Origin: Aphrophora alni | Taxonomy: Eukaryota; Arthropoda; Insecta; Hemiptera; Aphrophoridae | Reading direction: 5' to 3' | Length of the DNA: 64,000 nt | NCBI GenBank assembly: GCA_963513935.1 | Contig: OY740768.1 | Location: 49,188,089-49,252,088 of the forward strand | In this document: positions 34,798-46,420 of the stretch, one piece after another | How positions within the stretch are numbered: the first letter of the stretch is position 1 | Layout of the letters: the number at the start of each line of letters is the position of its first letter | Notes under the pieces: model-generated | The model's database searches: none | Told to the model about the DNA's origin: nothing | What the model saw: only the letters and a program-made list of their open reading frames with translations | Made by a program: the position numbers and the translations under genes

Positions 34798-35300
34798 ATG
34801 ACTTTTTCAATTAAACAAAAAGTGAAATGTTCTGCTTGGGATATTGCTTTTGAAAAGGAATATGAAGCGGTAATGTGTTTTCAAAGAACCTTCCCCAAAT
34901 ATAGTTTCTTCATCAATAAAATTAATTTATAAATGGAAAACTACTATGCTACTAGAAACTGGACCAATTTCAAAGAAATACCATAGATTTCTAAGACAGA
35001 AAATGAAGAGCTTGCATGTACTATTTTACAGAACTTTTCAAAAAGGCCGAATTCACTAGAAAAGTTGCTGCCACTACTGGGATACCAAAGTATCATCAGT
35101 TCAAAGGTATGCTAAAAAGAAAAAAAAAAAATATGAAACACATTTAGTTCATGGACTGCTGGAAGATGACCCAGACAAACGAGTGGAATTTTGTTTGAAG
35201 GTAATTGTTTTAAACTTGACAAAGATGCTGAGTGATATGAAAAAAAAAAAAATTCTTAAATGAAACTACGTTTTACAGAAGAGGATCTGTAAACAGACAT
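34798..35300 (+). pseudogene. mariner-like transposase, N-terminal part
   Basis: Starts MTFSIKQKVKCSAWDIAFEK at 34798 (family 'fs..Ekve.v.wy....s....qr.Fr...g'), then FQRTFPKYSS, a shifted segment ending 'lLETGPIS', a region corresponding to the second helix-turn-helix, and NETTFYRRGSVNRHD at about 35262-35310 (first catalytic block 'sDEttFhl.G.vNrhn'; the Asp position reads Asn). It ends at the LINE insertion. Confidence 0.8.
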
Positions 35301-35329
35301 GATTAGAGTATATTAGATTATTGGGGTAT

Positions 35330-36780
35330 GAGGACTCAAGATCCTTGTATGTCAACCTAAGCTTATTGTTTACCCAAGGACCTCCTAGCAAGACAAACAG
35401 ATACCTGTGCCCCCAACAGGGTTGAGGAGCTTTTCTGTACTGTGCTAGCATCGAAGTCATCATCTGGTTGCAGAGGCCCAAAGATGTCTCTTTTGCAGAG
35501 GCCCAAAGATGTCTCTTTTTGGGCCAAGCCTCTCACATTCCAGGATGATATGCCTAGCAGTCTCTTCAGACTGTTTACGTAGTCTACAAGTAGGATCACT
35601 ATTGGTGATCCTGAGTGTTAGCAAATATTTCCTGAAGTGGCCGTGTCAAGTAAGTGACACATAATTTGTTTTAGATAGCTTCTATTCAGTCTCAATAACA
35701 AGTTGGTTAGTTGTAGGTATGATTTTCTCCAGGCAACGCTTTGTTATTTCTTTAAGGCAGGACAGTTTAGACCTCCTTTCTCCATGAAGCTCCCAGAAAA
35801 TGATGGAAAGGTCCCATCCATTGTTGAAAATTATTCATCAGATCATCCTTGGTGTATTCACCTTGTTTATTTGTGAGTTTAGAATCTGCCATCTCTTGGC
35901 AGAAGATGGAGTAGTTAATTCGTCTCTACAATGTTTGACCACACCCATCCTTACCTCAGAACTCCCTTCAGAACCAGATACGATTCCTGACTCCGATTTC
36001 TTCTTCTTTCTCTTAGCCCTCCGCCATTTGAAGGAACCCATTCTTCACCACTTTCTTGAAGCTTTGATTTGATAGCCTATCTTCTTTCTTTATGGTGAGA
36101 TTAGCTCTTTTGATTTTCAGTTCACTGACTTACCTTATAGCATTATCAAGTGAACCAGAGAAGCTTGGTGTATCTAGACCTTTAAGGAGTTCATCTTCTT
36201 CTTTCCTAGGAACACTCGATGTACTCAAATGGCCTGCTCTTCAATGGCCGATTCCAATTGGATGGTAGATGTTGCTGCAGTCTCCAGTGTTACAGATTGA
36301 TCATTAATATTTTGATTTTGGTTTTCTTGCTGATCCATGTAGATCCCACAAGAAGCTAAGGAAAGAACTGTCAACCCAGACAGAACCCCATATGCACAGG
36401 ATAAGCTATTTACTGCCAGGAGCTAGCCTAATTTCTGGAGGCTCTGTTTGCATCTCCGCTGATAGAGCCCGGAGATATTCACCCCATTAGGCACAATTCC
36501 CATTACACCATTCATAGGGTTCGGCTGAAACATAAGAATCAAACAAGAGGAAGAGAAGTAGAAAGAAGATATTCAATAAGAAAGAATAGAAACAGGCAGA
36601 CAGCATGTAGAGGAATTATGCTGACTATAGAAAGAAAGGCTCCCAGAACAAGAAGAAGAAGATAGCTGTGAAAGGGTATTTGCAATTGGTAGTCCAATCG
36701 GGCGGTGGGATCGCCAACCCCTACGCTGGGTAAACAAACATAATTGTAATTATTATAATACACAAAATTCACATATTTGA
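35330..36780 (-). mobile_element. internally deleted LINE (ORF1 start plus RNase H tail)
   Basis: On the - strand it starts at about 36780 with a 5' untranslated region, then an ORF1 start at 36338 (MDQQENQNQNINDQSV) and hydrophilic, Lys-rich ORF1 sequence to about 35800. It jumps to the RNase H C-terminal end at about 35670-35350. Endonuclease and RT are missing. It is inserted in the mariner-like transposase (frames resume on either side), making the innermost layer of a three-level nest. Confidence 0.75.
35350..35670 (-). pseudogene. LINE C-terminal end (RNase H-bearing type)
   Basis: On the - strand LTGHGHFRKYLLTLRITNSD is followed by PTCRLRKQSEETARHIILEC and ERLGPKRDIFGPLQP, the standard terminal blocks 'lTGH..lr.yL.r.g....p.Cr.C....ETa.Hil.eC..l...R'. 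The first Cys pair is C-x3-K instead of C-x2-C. A 17-bp duplication ('gcagaggcccaaagatgtctctttt') sits at about 35470-35515. Confidence 0.8.
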
Positions 36781-36789
36781 CACAAAAGC

Positions 36790-37170
36790 CTTAAAACGAA
36801 AGAGTATAACTGGCTGCCGTCATCAAGGATGGTGTTTTATCATATGACATATCACATCAGACAATGACTGGAGACAGTTACGCACATCATTATTAACTTA
36901 TCAGATAGTTCATTTTACTCAGTCGGAGATAAGGGACTTTTTTCAACAAGGTGGAGCTCCTCCTAATTATGCTAATGTGGCCAAAGCAGTTTTAGATCAA
37001 GATCTTCTCAATCATTGGATGTCATGGCAGCAACTTTATGGACTGGACTCCAAAATCTCCCAGATTTGACTGTTTTTTCCTATTTTTTTAGGCTTTTTGA
37101 ACGAAAAAGTTTATTCTCACCTATAGCAGCAACAGATGATGAATTAATGAAGAGGAATTACTGTTGATAC
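36790..37170 (+). pseudogene. mariner-like transposase, C-terminal part
   Basis: Resumes after the LINE with VIKDGVLSYDISHQTMTGDS (family 'vwcgi..d.iiGPff....ltg..Y'), then FFQQGGAPPNYANVAKAVLD (second catalytic block; the family QDGAP has Gly for Asp) and a shifted tail 'lyGLDSKI...' to NEKVYS. The third catalytic block is degraded. Confidence 0.8.
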
Positions 37171-37529
37171 CTCGACAACTTTTCAAAAGTGCTTATGACT
37201 CTTTTTTGTTTCATTACTATGAGTGCATTCACGGACATCAATTTGAATAAAGGAAAATTTGGATCATTAATAATTTATTACTGTTATTTTTCTTTATTAA
37301 ATTTTATACATTTTCATGTACTGGTTATGCAAAAAAATCATTTTGGTGAAAATATACTATTATTTTGTAATTTCGCCATTTTGTTTTGATTGACCATAAA
37401 AAAATGAAACATGAAGGTATTTTTTTTTACATATGTATGAAAGATAACAGTAAAGTGTCAAGTTTGTAGAATGTTCCATAAGTCCGACATATTCATTCAA
37501 AAATACTGACCTCTTCGTGGAACACCCCG

Positions 37530-38210
37530 TATTTAAATCCTTGTGTGAAGAGATAGGCAGCCTCCATTCAACATTACACAGAAGTAAGGCAGCTTTCACC
37601 AGGAGAAGTACTCACAAATTTGTTTAAATTGAGACATGGAGTTAATTCTTTTTTAAATGAAAGTGAATGGCTTTAAAAACTTGTGCATATATTTGATTTT
37701 TTCAAATAAACGTAACTTAGGATTACAAAACAGTTTCATAACCATCTTCAAGTTCTCTAATAAAATCAAGTATTCGGTCAAGAAAATGGATTTAAAAAAA
37801 TCTTGTATCATAAAAGACCTAAAGTTTTTGAGACGATTCACATTTTCTGATAACAAGCTGAAATTGTTAAAAGAAGTAAAAAGTAGTATAAGCTCACTTA
37901 GGATTTAGAGTGTTCAGACAGTATTTTTCGAAATAGTGAAGATAACTAGATTTCAAATGCGTTCAACGAATTGTTCTTTCTCGAATCGAAAAATGATCAG
38001 TTTCTGAAAAGGAAAAATTAAATTCTTCTTTACAATCATATTTAAAAAAAGAAATGTCATTGAATTTTCTAGGCAGCGGCGAAAGAAGAGTATCAAGAGC
38101 TCAGTGATAAAGCAATACAATATTTATTGCCTTTCATGAACAAGAACTTCTCTATTTGGACCCGGTTTAAAAAACTCAGCTCCATGAAACAAGGTCAAGG
38201 ATTGATTGCA
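37530..38210 (+). pseudogene. hAT (ZBED5-like) transposase, C-terminal part
   Basis: Directly after the TA at 37530-37531 the frame reads FKSLCEEIGSLHSTL (family 'f..lc.emgs.h..Ll.htevRWLSrGkvl'), then in a shifted frame TEVRQLSPGEVLTNLFKLRH. The 83-codon frame 37657-37908 continues with GLQNSFITIFKFSNKI and a Lys-rich segment (family 'lQG....i....dki.af..kl.lw'). Decayed, with no conserved C-terminal dimerisation block recognised. Confidence 0.8.
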
Positions 38211-39036
38211 TTAAAATAATTATTAAGAACCACATTTGAAAACTTGTATATTAAGATGAATAATTGTTATAAACTTTCATCATAAGTTAATGGGGTTAAA
38301 AATGATTTTAATGCTGTTTTTATTTGTTTTGATGTTAGGCTGCTATTAAAAACATTGATATAAATTGTTAAGTTTAAAATCGAAAATAAAATCTTATAAA
38401 TGTCATTAGGGTAATTTGAGTCATTTAATTATTTAGCTAACCTAAGAACATTATTAAAAAAAACAAACTTTGTATAGCTGCACTAAATTAGTTTTTGTGA
38501 AAGCTACAAATAAAAAGTTAACCTTGAAAAAAAAGTTGTATTTTCTTAGATTATATCAAAGGTTCTATTTTTATGATCTTGGCTATCAATTCATCAAACT
38601 GAGCTTCATATGCTAAATTTGAGTAGAATCGAACCAAAATTGCGACCTATAGAGTGTAGATTTAAAATGGTGTTATATTACCGGTAATCAAATGTGTAGG
38701 CTGGCCAATTTACATTTCATAGTCTTGCGTATCTGGATTTTTATGAGGAAAATAAAAATAGGAGAAATTTTTCTACTAAAAATTTGTTAAAAAGTTTCTC
38801 AGAAAATTATTTATTTAATTTTATTACTTATTTTTCATTAATCTTACGGTTCAGTTAATTGGTATAGTTAAAGTATTTGAACAATTAATTCAACTTTGCA
38901 CACAGAAAAGGCCCATGTACTAGATTAGTAAATAACTTATGTATTTAGTTGATTAGTTAAATTTCTATTTAAAAAACATTGTGTCAATCTTGCACATTAA
39001 ACATATACAAATGCTCTCCTGAATTTTTATTTTCAG
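38211..39036. other. intron sequence before APMAP exon 6
   Basis: AT-rich, no element recognised; ends in the acceptor of exon 6. Confidence 0.55.
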
Positions 39037-39310
39037 ATACTACTTAAAAGGCCCAAAAAAAGGGACTACTGATATTTTTATCGACCGTCTACCCGGACTC
39101 CCAGACAACCTTCAAAAAGATGATAAAGAAGGATTTATTGTACCATTGGTTTTACCTGTGGGTGACGATTATCCTTGTTTGTTCCAACAACTATCAGAAT
39201 ATCCTTTGGTGCGCAGGTTATTTGCGCGGTTGATAATGTTAATAGAAATGCCTGCTGCTACTATTGAAAAATATTATCCAAATTATTATACTAAAGTGGT
39301 TGTACATTGG
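39037..39310 (+). CDS. APMAP-like exon 6
   Basis: Acceptor TTTTATTTTCAG ends at 39036 and donor GTACGT starts at 39311. It encodes YYLKGPKKGTTDIFIDRLPG then LPDNLQKDDKEGFIVPLVLP (family 'yylkGpkkG..diFidnLPG.PDNi......GfwV'), then about 50 residues rich in aromatic and aliphatic residues. The family continues with a 'VvHavG.fes' block. Here the exon ends VVVHW just before the donor. No later exon ('...l..ykG.v..s.h...g....iseah.....LYlGS') was found up to 64000. Confidence 0.92.
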
Positions 39311-40079
39311 GTACGTTAAGATGTCAAAATATTTCTTATATTATAATTATAAAAATATATAATAATATAATATAGTTTTAAAATAATAATTACTATTTTA
39401 CACTTTCCAAACAATTATAAAAACAAAACAAAATAGAGATTGATTGTTTTTTCTTATGATTTTCTCTGGAGTGTAAAATGCTCCGCATTCTAAATGAAAG
39501 AGGATGCTTTGTAATTAAGAAAACAATAATTGATTTTGAGATTAAAAAAGACTTGGATTTTGTACATCTGTGGTTAATTTTTCTCAGAAATTACTGAAAT
39601 ATTTTCATTTAAATAGCATTACAGCACATATATTCCATGGTCAGTGATATAAATGAAAACTGTCTTAAGTCTATTTCAAAATAGCTATAATTTTTGTGTG
39701 GTTTTTGTGCAAAAAGTTTTACCATTTTACATTGTAGTCTTCTTTTTGACAAATAGCTCATTTTATTTAGATCTACAGTTTGATAAATTGTTTGTAATAA
39801 ATAAATACATTAAAACATTTGTTTTAATGTTTTAGTTACCATCTGCGATATTAAATAAATATATAAAGTTATAATCATTGGAGTTATCGTTAAGAAGTGT
39901 AATTGTAACTGAAAATAATTTTTTTTTAAATTTGAAGACTTTAATATACTGTACATAAAACATATAATACACAGTACAAACCTATAAACTACATATAGTA
40001 AAAACGTTTTAATGTACATTTTACATGAAATAAAAAAATGTAATAAAGGAGATGTTCTTATAGTAAAACAAAAGTACAA
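39311..40079. other. intron sequence after APMAP exon 6
   Basis: Very AT-rich, nothing recognised apart from the donor GTACGT. Confidence 0.5.
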
Positions 40080-40480
40080 TAGAGGAAACACATTATGCTA
40101 CACTAGTACAGTACTGCAATTTTAAAAATTGACAGTTTTTCAAAAATCAAACATTGTTTTTTGTTACTTACTGAGAAAACACAGTCTCTTGATTCTTGAT
40201 TGAACTTTTCTTAGAATCAGTTATTCAGCTAACTACTTTGTCGTCTTGTTCCTCTAAATACTGGAGCAGTCCATTGATGCGTTGCAAGGCCACTTCGTGT
40301 GTCAATCGCACATGCATGTACGTTCCTTCTTCCTCTTCACTTACACTTTGCTCTTCATTCGGCCCTCTTGATTTGTCTGCTATTTTTTTGATTCATCAGT
40401 CGCTCGAATTTCGACTCATTAGCATCACAGTTAAACCACTCTGGACAGTAAGCTTATCTCTAATGCATAATTTTGTTATT
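40080..40480 (-). pseudogene. Tigger/pogo transposase C-terminus
   Basis: The - strand frame ending with TGA at 40227-40225 reads SVSEEEEGTYMHVRLTHEVA then LQRINGLLQYLEEQDDKVVS, the acidic stretch and final helix of Tigger-like transposases ('is..eAl.al..l..yleqq'). About 110 bp further on, a CAGTACTG-type sequence (40110) may be a decayed element end. Catalytic domain not found nearby. The longer + frame over the same DNA is its shadow. Confidence 0.7.
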
Positions 40481-41867
40481 GTAGTTTTACCATATTTTTT
40501 TTTTTACTTATTTTTTCCGCAAGATTCACGGATAATAAAAAAGAGCCTTATTTTAAAATTGATAATGTTGAATGAGAACTTTGTTAAAGCGAGAAACGTT
40601 GCTATAATGCACAATATTGAATCAATCAAAATACCTTGGTTACATGAATGCAACATACATAATTATATAACTAAAATTTTCTCCTTAAATTAACACTTAT
40701 TAAAAGAAAATTTGAACGAAAATTAAAATGAACGAATTATCCTTACACAAATAACAAAAGGGCCATCAATTAGTATAACAAACTTGTTATGCACTTAATG
40801 TTTAAATGAATTTACTAGAATACAAAAGCTTAAAAAAAATTTTTCATTAAAAGCGTACAATTAATTAAATGTAAGATACACATGTTTTATATACATAAAT
40901 GTAAAAAAAAAATAGAGTAAAATAGTCACAAAATACTTTTAGACATAACTCAGAAAAAAAATTGTAGCAAAACTTCAACACCAATGTTTTAAAATCAGCA
41001 AAACAGCAATTAATTTTATACTACTAATTCTTCCACCAATTTACAAAATAGTAATTTTTTTTTATATTTCTCATTTATATAGATATAAATTTTTAGTAAA
41101 AACTAAAAGTAAGGCTGATACACCATTTGTTAGGAATTTACTTTTATTAGGCCTGGGTTCTTGATTAACATGATAAAATAATCATCAGTGGTTCAGTTTT
41201 GTACTCAATATTTATTATATTATTTATCTACTCCAAATATCTTTATCATTCAGATTGACTCTCTTATTATGCTAATATCAATTATCAACTTAAGGGTTTA
41301 TCCCAAATACATTGATATCAAATTACATCTATTTTGACATATGAATCCAAAATGATTCCAACTGTTGTTCTTTTATGAATCTACTTTACTTTTGAGACCT
41401 TTACTAGATCACTCTATACACAAATGTTTGCTCACCCCTTTTTCCTGTGGAGACTTTTGGATATTCGATGAGCTCTCTTGCTCCCTCAGCGATACGTTTC
41501 ATAAAGACTGGCCGCGTCTCTACTTCGTTAAAATTTTATATACACTTGTTTAATGTGTGTCATTGTACTCAGAAGGCAAGCATTTTAACACTTTTTGAAT
41601 TATTTCGCAACAGCAGACTCTCATTCTAGTTTTCATATGTTCCTCCTTATTCTAATACATTTATTATATTTTATATTTATTATATTTTTATTTGATTACA
41701 ATACATTTAATATATGCAATACATACAATCATAATATTTACATACTACTGAATATATATATCCTAACAACATGCTATATCTAATAAAAATCTAATTGTGC
41801 TTATAAAGTATTCAAATTTTACTTCTGTTGTTTGCTTTTACTTAAGTTGCTTCTAACTTTAATTTTT
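40481..41867. other. non-coding AT-rich DNA
   Basis: No exon or element recognised. Short + frames at 41365-41783 have no family features. Confidence 0.4.
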
Positions 41868-42450
41868 TTAAAGGAATTTAAGCAGTGTAATATTTCCTGC
41901 ATCATAATTTCTAGCATCTCTATAATGATAGTATTCCCTTGCTACCGGCATGTCCAAAAGAATCACTCCCTGTGCTCTGTTATCTGAAATACCCGAATGG
42001 ATAATATCCACAGTAATTTTATTGGTGGGATAGTTAGATATGATATTGTCTATGGTTGTTGTAGAGGTTCCTGTTATCCTGGTAGATGAGTTCACCAGCC
42101 ACTCCAGGTCATACATGGCCAGTAAATCCCTCAATCTAGTTACACTTGTACTTTTCTGTAACACATGTATATTAATATCTCCTACCAGAACAAACATATA
42201 TTATTATCTCTTCAAAAGCAAATAGTGAAGAAGACTCTCCAGCTAATCATAAAAACATCCAGTTCACCTTTTGGAGCTCGATACACACCAAAGTAATAAG
42301 TGTGTGTAATGTAAATCATTTTCCCTACAATACAAATTGCAAAATTTTTCACTCTCTCCAACAATAGATGACTTTATCTGAATTGCTACCCCTCACCTCT
42401 GCGCTCCTTTCTACAATAATATGATGCCATGCAGTAACCTGTCAAGTGAA
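41868..42450 (-). pseudogene. LINE AP-endonuclease fragment (Jockey/CR1/RTE-like)
   Basis: The - strand from about 42340 shows YYFGVYRAPKGELDVF (family 'iiavYR.P.gdl..Fl..l'), then MFVLVGDINIHVLQKSTSVT from 42197 (family 'lilGDfNidll', catalytic Asp and Asn), then TRITGTSTTTIDNIISNY (family 'pTRit..s.t.iDnIftn') and SGISDNRAQGV (family 'isDH.ai', with Asn for the catalytic His). A GVAI-type stretch lies upstream to about 42440 in another frame. No RT follows, so the fragment is truncated on both sides. Confidence 0.85.
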
Positions 42451-43515
42451 AACAATCAATATTATTAGAAAACACATGCTCAGTTATTACTATAATCACC
42501 ATGAAACAAATTTAAATCATAAATTTTATTGGTAGCATGTTGTGCATTTTGATGTATTATCAATAATTTTTTGTTCATATTTTTAAAATTTCTCATAGTT
42601 AGGCCTTCTTTTTATTGTAACATTAAGACCACTTCCCCGTAGGCTGTAAATTTACTGTCCTAAAAAATACCAATCAACCATGTCTGATGTCCGTGTACCA
42701 AGTGATCTATAGCTCAATGACCCTGCTCCGTCCAGAGATATATGATTAATGCCAAAATCTCTGTACGAACTATCTCTTATAGTTGATCTATTTTTGTCAA
42801 GAAGGAAAAAACGTTCTGAGTTATCCCGATTCAAAGACACACTACCACTCGATAATGATTTTTGAAAGGAAGCATCATTATTTTCCGCAGTGTACTATAA
42901 CCCCTTTTTCCAGGATATGGGAGAACAGGAAGTCTCCGAACATGTGAACCAAGTTGTTGCCGAGCTACTTCATATGGTGGTTCTTCTCTCAGGATCCGAA
43001 ATTGCGTCTATAGTTGGTGATTAGTTTCCAGATCTCAGAGTCAGTTCTCTGGCATATTAAAATTCACAACATACATTATATTACTTTTTTTTTTATTATT
43101 CCATTCACAAACAAAACAAAAACCATTTGAAGTTAGTCTTTCATTAAAAAATTCCTTTAAAAAAAATAGTCACTTTAATAGACTTGAAGTAACTGTTCAT
43201 TATACAAATTTTCTAGTCGTAACTTTTTTAATTTTATTACTTACAATTTATTATTTCTATTTTCTCTTACTGTACACCCTTCTCTCACTAATAACTATCA
43301 AATTATTTTCAATTATAATTCAAGTTTATCCTCTAGTTACAATTTTTTACCAAGAGCTGCACTCTACATGTTTTAAGACCTGGACTAAACTGATTTTGCT
43401 GCTTGGTATTCATTTTATAAATCATTTTAAATTTCCTGTGAGGTTCACACTCCCATTTCACTTCTTGTTAGAATAAATTTGATTTCTTTTACTTCTTTAA
43501 GTAATTTTAATTATA
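42451..43515. other. non-coding DNA
   Basis: A 62-codon - frame (42652-42840) has no recognisable features. A moderately GC patch at 42620-43060 could be an unidentified old repeat. Confidence 0.4.
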
Positions 43516-44328
43516 AAGGATGATTCAGGAGGAAAGGTATATACTTCGTGAACTGATTCTAGAGCTAAATATAAGAAAAAAACTTTAATAAAGATAGATC
43601 CTGAAACATTTATTTTTTCGTCTGTTGGCCATTTTGTGTTAAAAAAAAGTTAACCTTTAGAATTTATAAGATTTCAAGTTTTAAAATATTATACACATTT
43701 ATGCTACTTTTTACCAGTATTCCAAGAGTATAAGATAAGCTAATTTTGAAGCCTGTATTTATTTTTAATAAACTTTATTCACGCCAATGTTCTACAAATT
43801 TAGTTGGAAACATTTTTCTGTTTATTAGCAAATTAGTAAAATTATTTTACTGCAAATCTAAAAAAAAATGTGGTTTTCAAAGATAAAACTGATCAAATTC
43901 ATAAATATTTTGGTTTGTAAGAATTACCAAGAAATTATGTTTTTATTTTTTCTGAATAACGTAGTTACCCTTTGATAAACAGAAAACATTTTTAAACGAT
44001 TTATTTGTCGTTAAAAGAGGAAAATGTTTTGTTTCTTATACAATTTTTCGCTACACAGATGTTTTTATAAAATTTAACATTATTCATTTTATGGCCGGCA
44101 TATTTAAAATTTATGTAATTGGTTCTTGGTATACTGGTTAAAAAAATGTGTACACCAAATTTAAACTTGAAATCTTAATAATTTCTAAAGTTATAATTTT
44201 TTTGAAAAAACACAAAATAGCCTATGTTTCCATAGCATTTTCAAACCTATATTTATATGACGTTTTCCCTTATATTTAACTCTAGAATCAGTTAATGAAG
44301 TGTGTACCTTTCTTATTAAAACACTCTG
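43516..44328. mobile_element. mariner-like MITE, 813 bp
   Basis: Left end AAGGATGATTCAGGAGGAAA and right end (complement CAGAGTGTTTTAATAAGAAAGG) share inverted blocks GAAAGGTA-ACTTC and AACTGATTCTAGAG-TAAATATAAG. TA flanks both ends (43514-43515 and 44329-44330). No coding capacity. Ends resemble the CAGGGTG termini of other elements here. Confidence 0.8.
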
Positions 44329-45521
44329 TATATAACATGCTTTAAGCTTGTTATTTATCACATCAAATCACAGTTTGCTTGAAGTTTATCACATTTAAAA
44401 TCTTCTTTTTTACATTTTAAACTGTCATAATTTTTAATTTAACTTCAATAATTATTTATCCACTTTTTTTATAAGTAGCCTAATTTTTAAATGATTTATA
44501 GCACTTATAATCCCTAATGTTTTAATTTCTCTACATTACAAATTATTAAATTTTGTATTGTATTCAAATCATTTTATTTACAATTTATTTTAAATAATTT
44601 TACAACATTAGGTTTTCTTATTTGGTTTTAGATTGTCCCAGACACAAATTTATGAACTTTGAGTCTCGTGGGATATAATGTGACCTAAGATATGGAATAT
44701 GGCTGACCTTCCACTGTTTATTTTCACCCACACATCTTTAGGTCTCGTATTTAATATTTAATCTCAACTCACAAGTTTAAACCACTTAATAATTACTTTT
44801 ATCATCAATCTCGTCAGTAAAACCCTATTAAATTGGACATTTTGAATTCTAGATCTTCCGAACAAGTTTAATTCACTAGAATGGTAAAATAAGTTTTACA
44901 TGTACAGTTATAATATAACAATGCATAATAACCTTACTTTTGAAATAATATATTGGATTAATTTGTTTAATATTCATCACTACGGATAAGTCTTCTATTT
45001 AATTATTTTATACTATTACTATAAAGTGATTTGTGTAATTATAAAAGTTTATTTTTAGGTTTTTAGGTGAATCTCAAGAGAGATTCAATGTCTAGTCTAC
45101 GCTACACAGCTTTAGCCCATTTTAGATCTATATACCTCTGTCACATAACTGCATCATTACAAAAAGGTTTTTTAAATACCACAATATGAAAAAATTAATT
45201 GATACGCTTATATTATAATTGACTGATTAAATGCAATAAAATATGTTAGAAGAGTTAAACCATAATGCTATCTTTTTTTTCTTTGTCAGTAAGCGTAAAC
45301 AAGTTGTTGTTAGTCAAAATAGGACAGTGATCCCTTATTATTACAGGAAACAAACAACTGTTCTATCACAAACACTTAGTAGTCTCTGCAAAGAAAATCT
45401 ATTAACTAAGAAAAGTTAAATTAAGGCATTAAAGAATATACTTGTTTCAATTTTTAGTTGCTTTTTTACAAGTAGACCATCATTCATGCTTGTGTTCTTT
45501 TCCATCAGTTAAAACATATTA
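44329..45521. other. non-coding AT-rich DNA
   Basis: No gene or repeat recognised. Confidence 0.5.
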
Positions 45522-46289
45522 CAGTAGAACCCCTCTTAACCGGTCTAGTCGGGACTGACACCCGAGCCGGTTGCCCGGTTGGCCGGTTAATCCGAGGTTC
45601 CCGTGAAAAATCGGTTTTCGTTCAAAGAAAGCTTATTTAATTAGGTAACTCTAAGAATTATGCAATTAAGATGTTATTGCAACTCATTTTATTGTACATA
45701 AATGTATCGTATATATTATGTTATGTATATTATACATCAAACATGAACAAAATTAAACACTACAAAGCTTTTTTACAGATTCCCCTCTGTCAAGTCTTTT
45801 GACACATTTAACCGCGTCTCAAACAAAACCAACACACGCTTCCGTTTCTGTAAGTCGCTCATTTTTATTTACTGTATATACTGAACGTAGATCATAATCA
45901 GTCAAAGACAAGAAGAAAACTGAAAAGAAATGTTATATTTTCCATAATGTAAACTAAATTGATTTGTGGAAAAAAGCGGCCCATCAAACGTTTTTGTCTG
46001 TGTATGTATGCTATACCAACGGGTGCCAATGCCGCCGTGTTTTTATGCCGCCGACAATGGGATCCCGCTATTGACAAAGTCGTTTGATTCGGCGCTGCTT
46101 TGGTGCCGCGGTGTTTTTATGCTGCCAACAATGGGATACTGCTGTCGACATTGTCGTTTGACTCTCAGCCGCTTTGGTGTTTCAATTACAATTTATTTGC
46201 GGAAACTCTCATCCAACCAGTACACTACGATATAGGCCGGATAATCCGAGGACCGGTTAATCCGAGGCCGGTTAACAGAGGTTCTACTG
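45522..46289. mobile_element. pogo/Tigger-type MITE, 768 bp
   Basis: Left end CAGTAGAACCCCTCTTAACC and right end GGTTAACAGAGGTTCTACTG are inverted repeats, and TA flanks both. Subterminal 'ccggttaatccgagg' occurs at both ends and twice on the right. No transposase frame; the 89-codon + frame inside (45966-46235) contains a short internal duplication (GCCGCCG.../tttttatgc.gcc..caatgggat) and no family motif. Confidence 0.85.
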
Positions 46290-46328
46290 TAATTGGTTAA
46301 TTTCTCATATTATTTTGATTAATTTATA

Positions 46329-46420
46329 CAGTAGATCTCTGCTAATTTGAACTAATTGGGACCGTAATCTTTTTGGATTATCCGAAATCTTTACACGAGC
46401 TTAGTAAAATAACGTAGGAT
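46329..46420. mobile_element. orphan pogo-type transposon end
   Basis: TA followed by CAGTAGATCTCTGCTAATTT and 'aactaattgggaccg', the same layout as the MITE at 84. No matching right end nearby. It lies 39 bp beyond the previous MITE. Confidence 0.6.

Larger units (their letters stand above)
34478..37529 (+). mobile_element. mariner-like transposon in the hAT, interrupted by a LINE
   Basis: Inverted ends of about 150 bp: left from 34478 (CCGGATATCCC...GGACATATGGAACATTC...GGTCAATCAAAACAAAATGG) and right (mirrored, CCATTTTGTTTTGATTGACC at about 37376-37395 to CACCCCG at 37529). TA flanks both sides. It encodes a transposase split by a LINE fragment (about 35330-36780). If the whole element with one TA is disregarded, the hAT frame reads straight through (NFRL-FKSLCEE), direct evidence for the insertion site. 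The transposase is full of stops. Confidence 0.85.
32914..38210 (+). mobile_element. ZBED5-like hAT transposon, decayed, split by a mariner-like element
   Basis: The left end CAGTGATTCCCAAAATGACG is a typical hAT terminus. The + strand then carries, with many stops, a BED zinc finger remnant (about 33700-33830), the DDE/RNase H-fold central part (34030-34477) and, after the mariner insertion at 34478-37529, the C-terminal part (37532-about 38200). Its right terminus and 8-bp TSD were not found. Because the outer frame resumes exactly after the inner insertion, hAT is the older element. Its codons otherwise show prolonged neutral decay. Confidence 0.85.
8447..39310 (+). other. APMAP/hemomucin-like host gene, partial (5 internal exons)
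   Basis: Five exons with consensus AG acceptors and GT donors splice in frame (junction phases 1, 1, 2, 2) into about 300 codons without a stop. The product aligns in order with adipocyte plasma membrane-associated protein / hemomucin, a type II membrane glycoprotein with a strictosidine-synthase-like six-bladed beta-propeller. Introns are about 0.8, 6.0, 16.5 and 6.7 kb and are filled with transposons. Missing are the exon with start codon and membrane anchor and the last propeller strand(s). Human APMAP is about 416 residues, so roughly a quarter is not seen. The family has been linked to arylesterase-like activity and to cell-surface roles. Function here is inferred from similarity only. 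Confidence 0.88.

Noticed and set aside
36539..36772. 77-codon - frame rich in hydrophobic residues
   Set aside because: It lies in the 5' untranslated part of the LINE inside the mariner-like element; no membrane-protein family recognised.
40196..40693. 165-codon + strand frame
   Set aside because: Antisense shadow of the Tigger transposase C-terminus plus adjacent AT-rich DNA.
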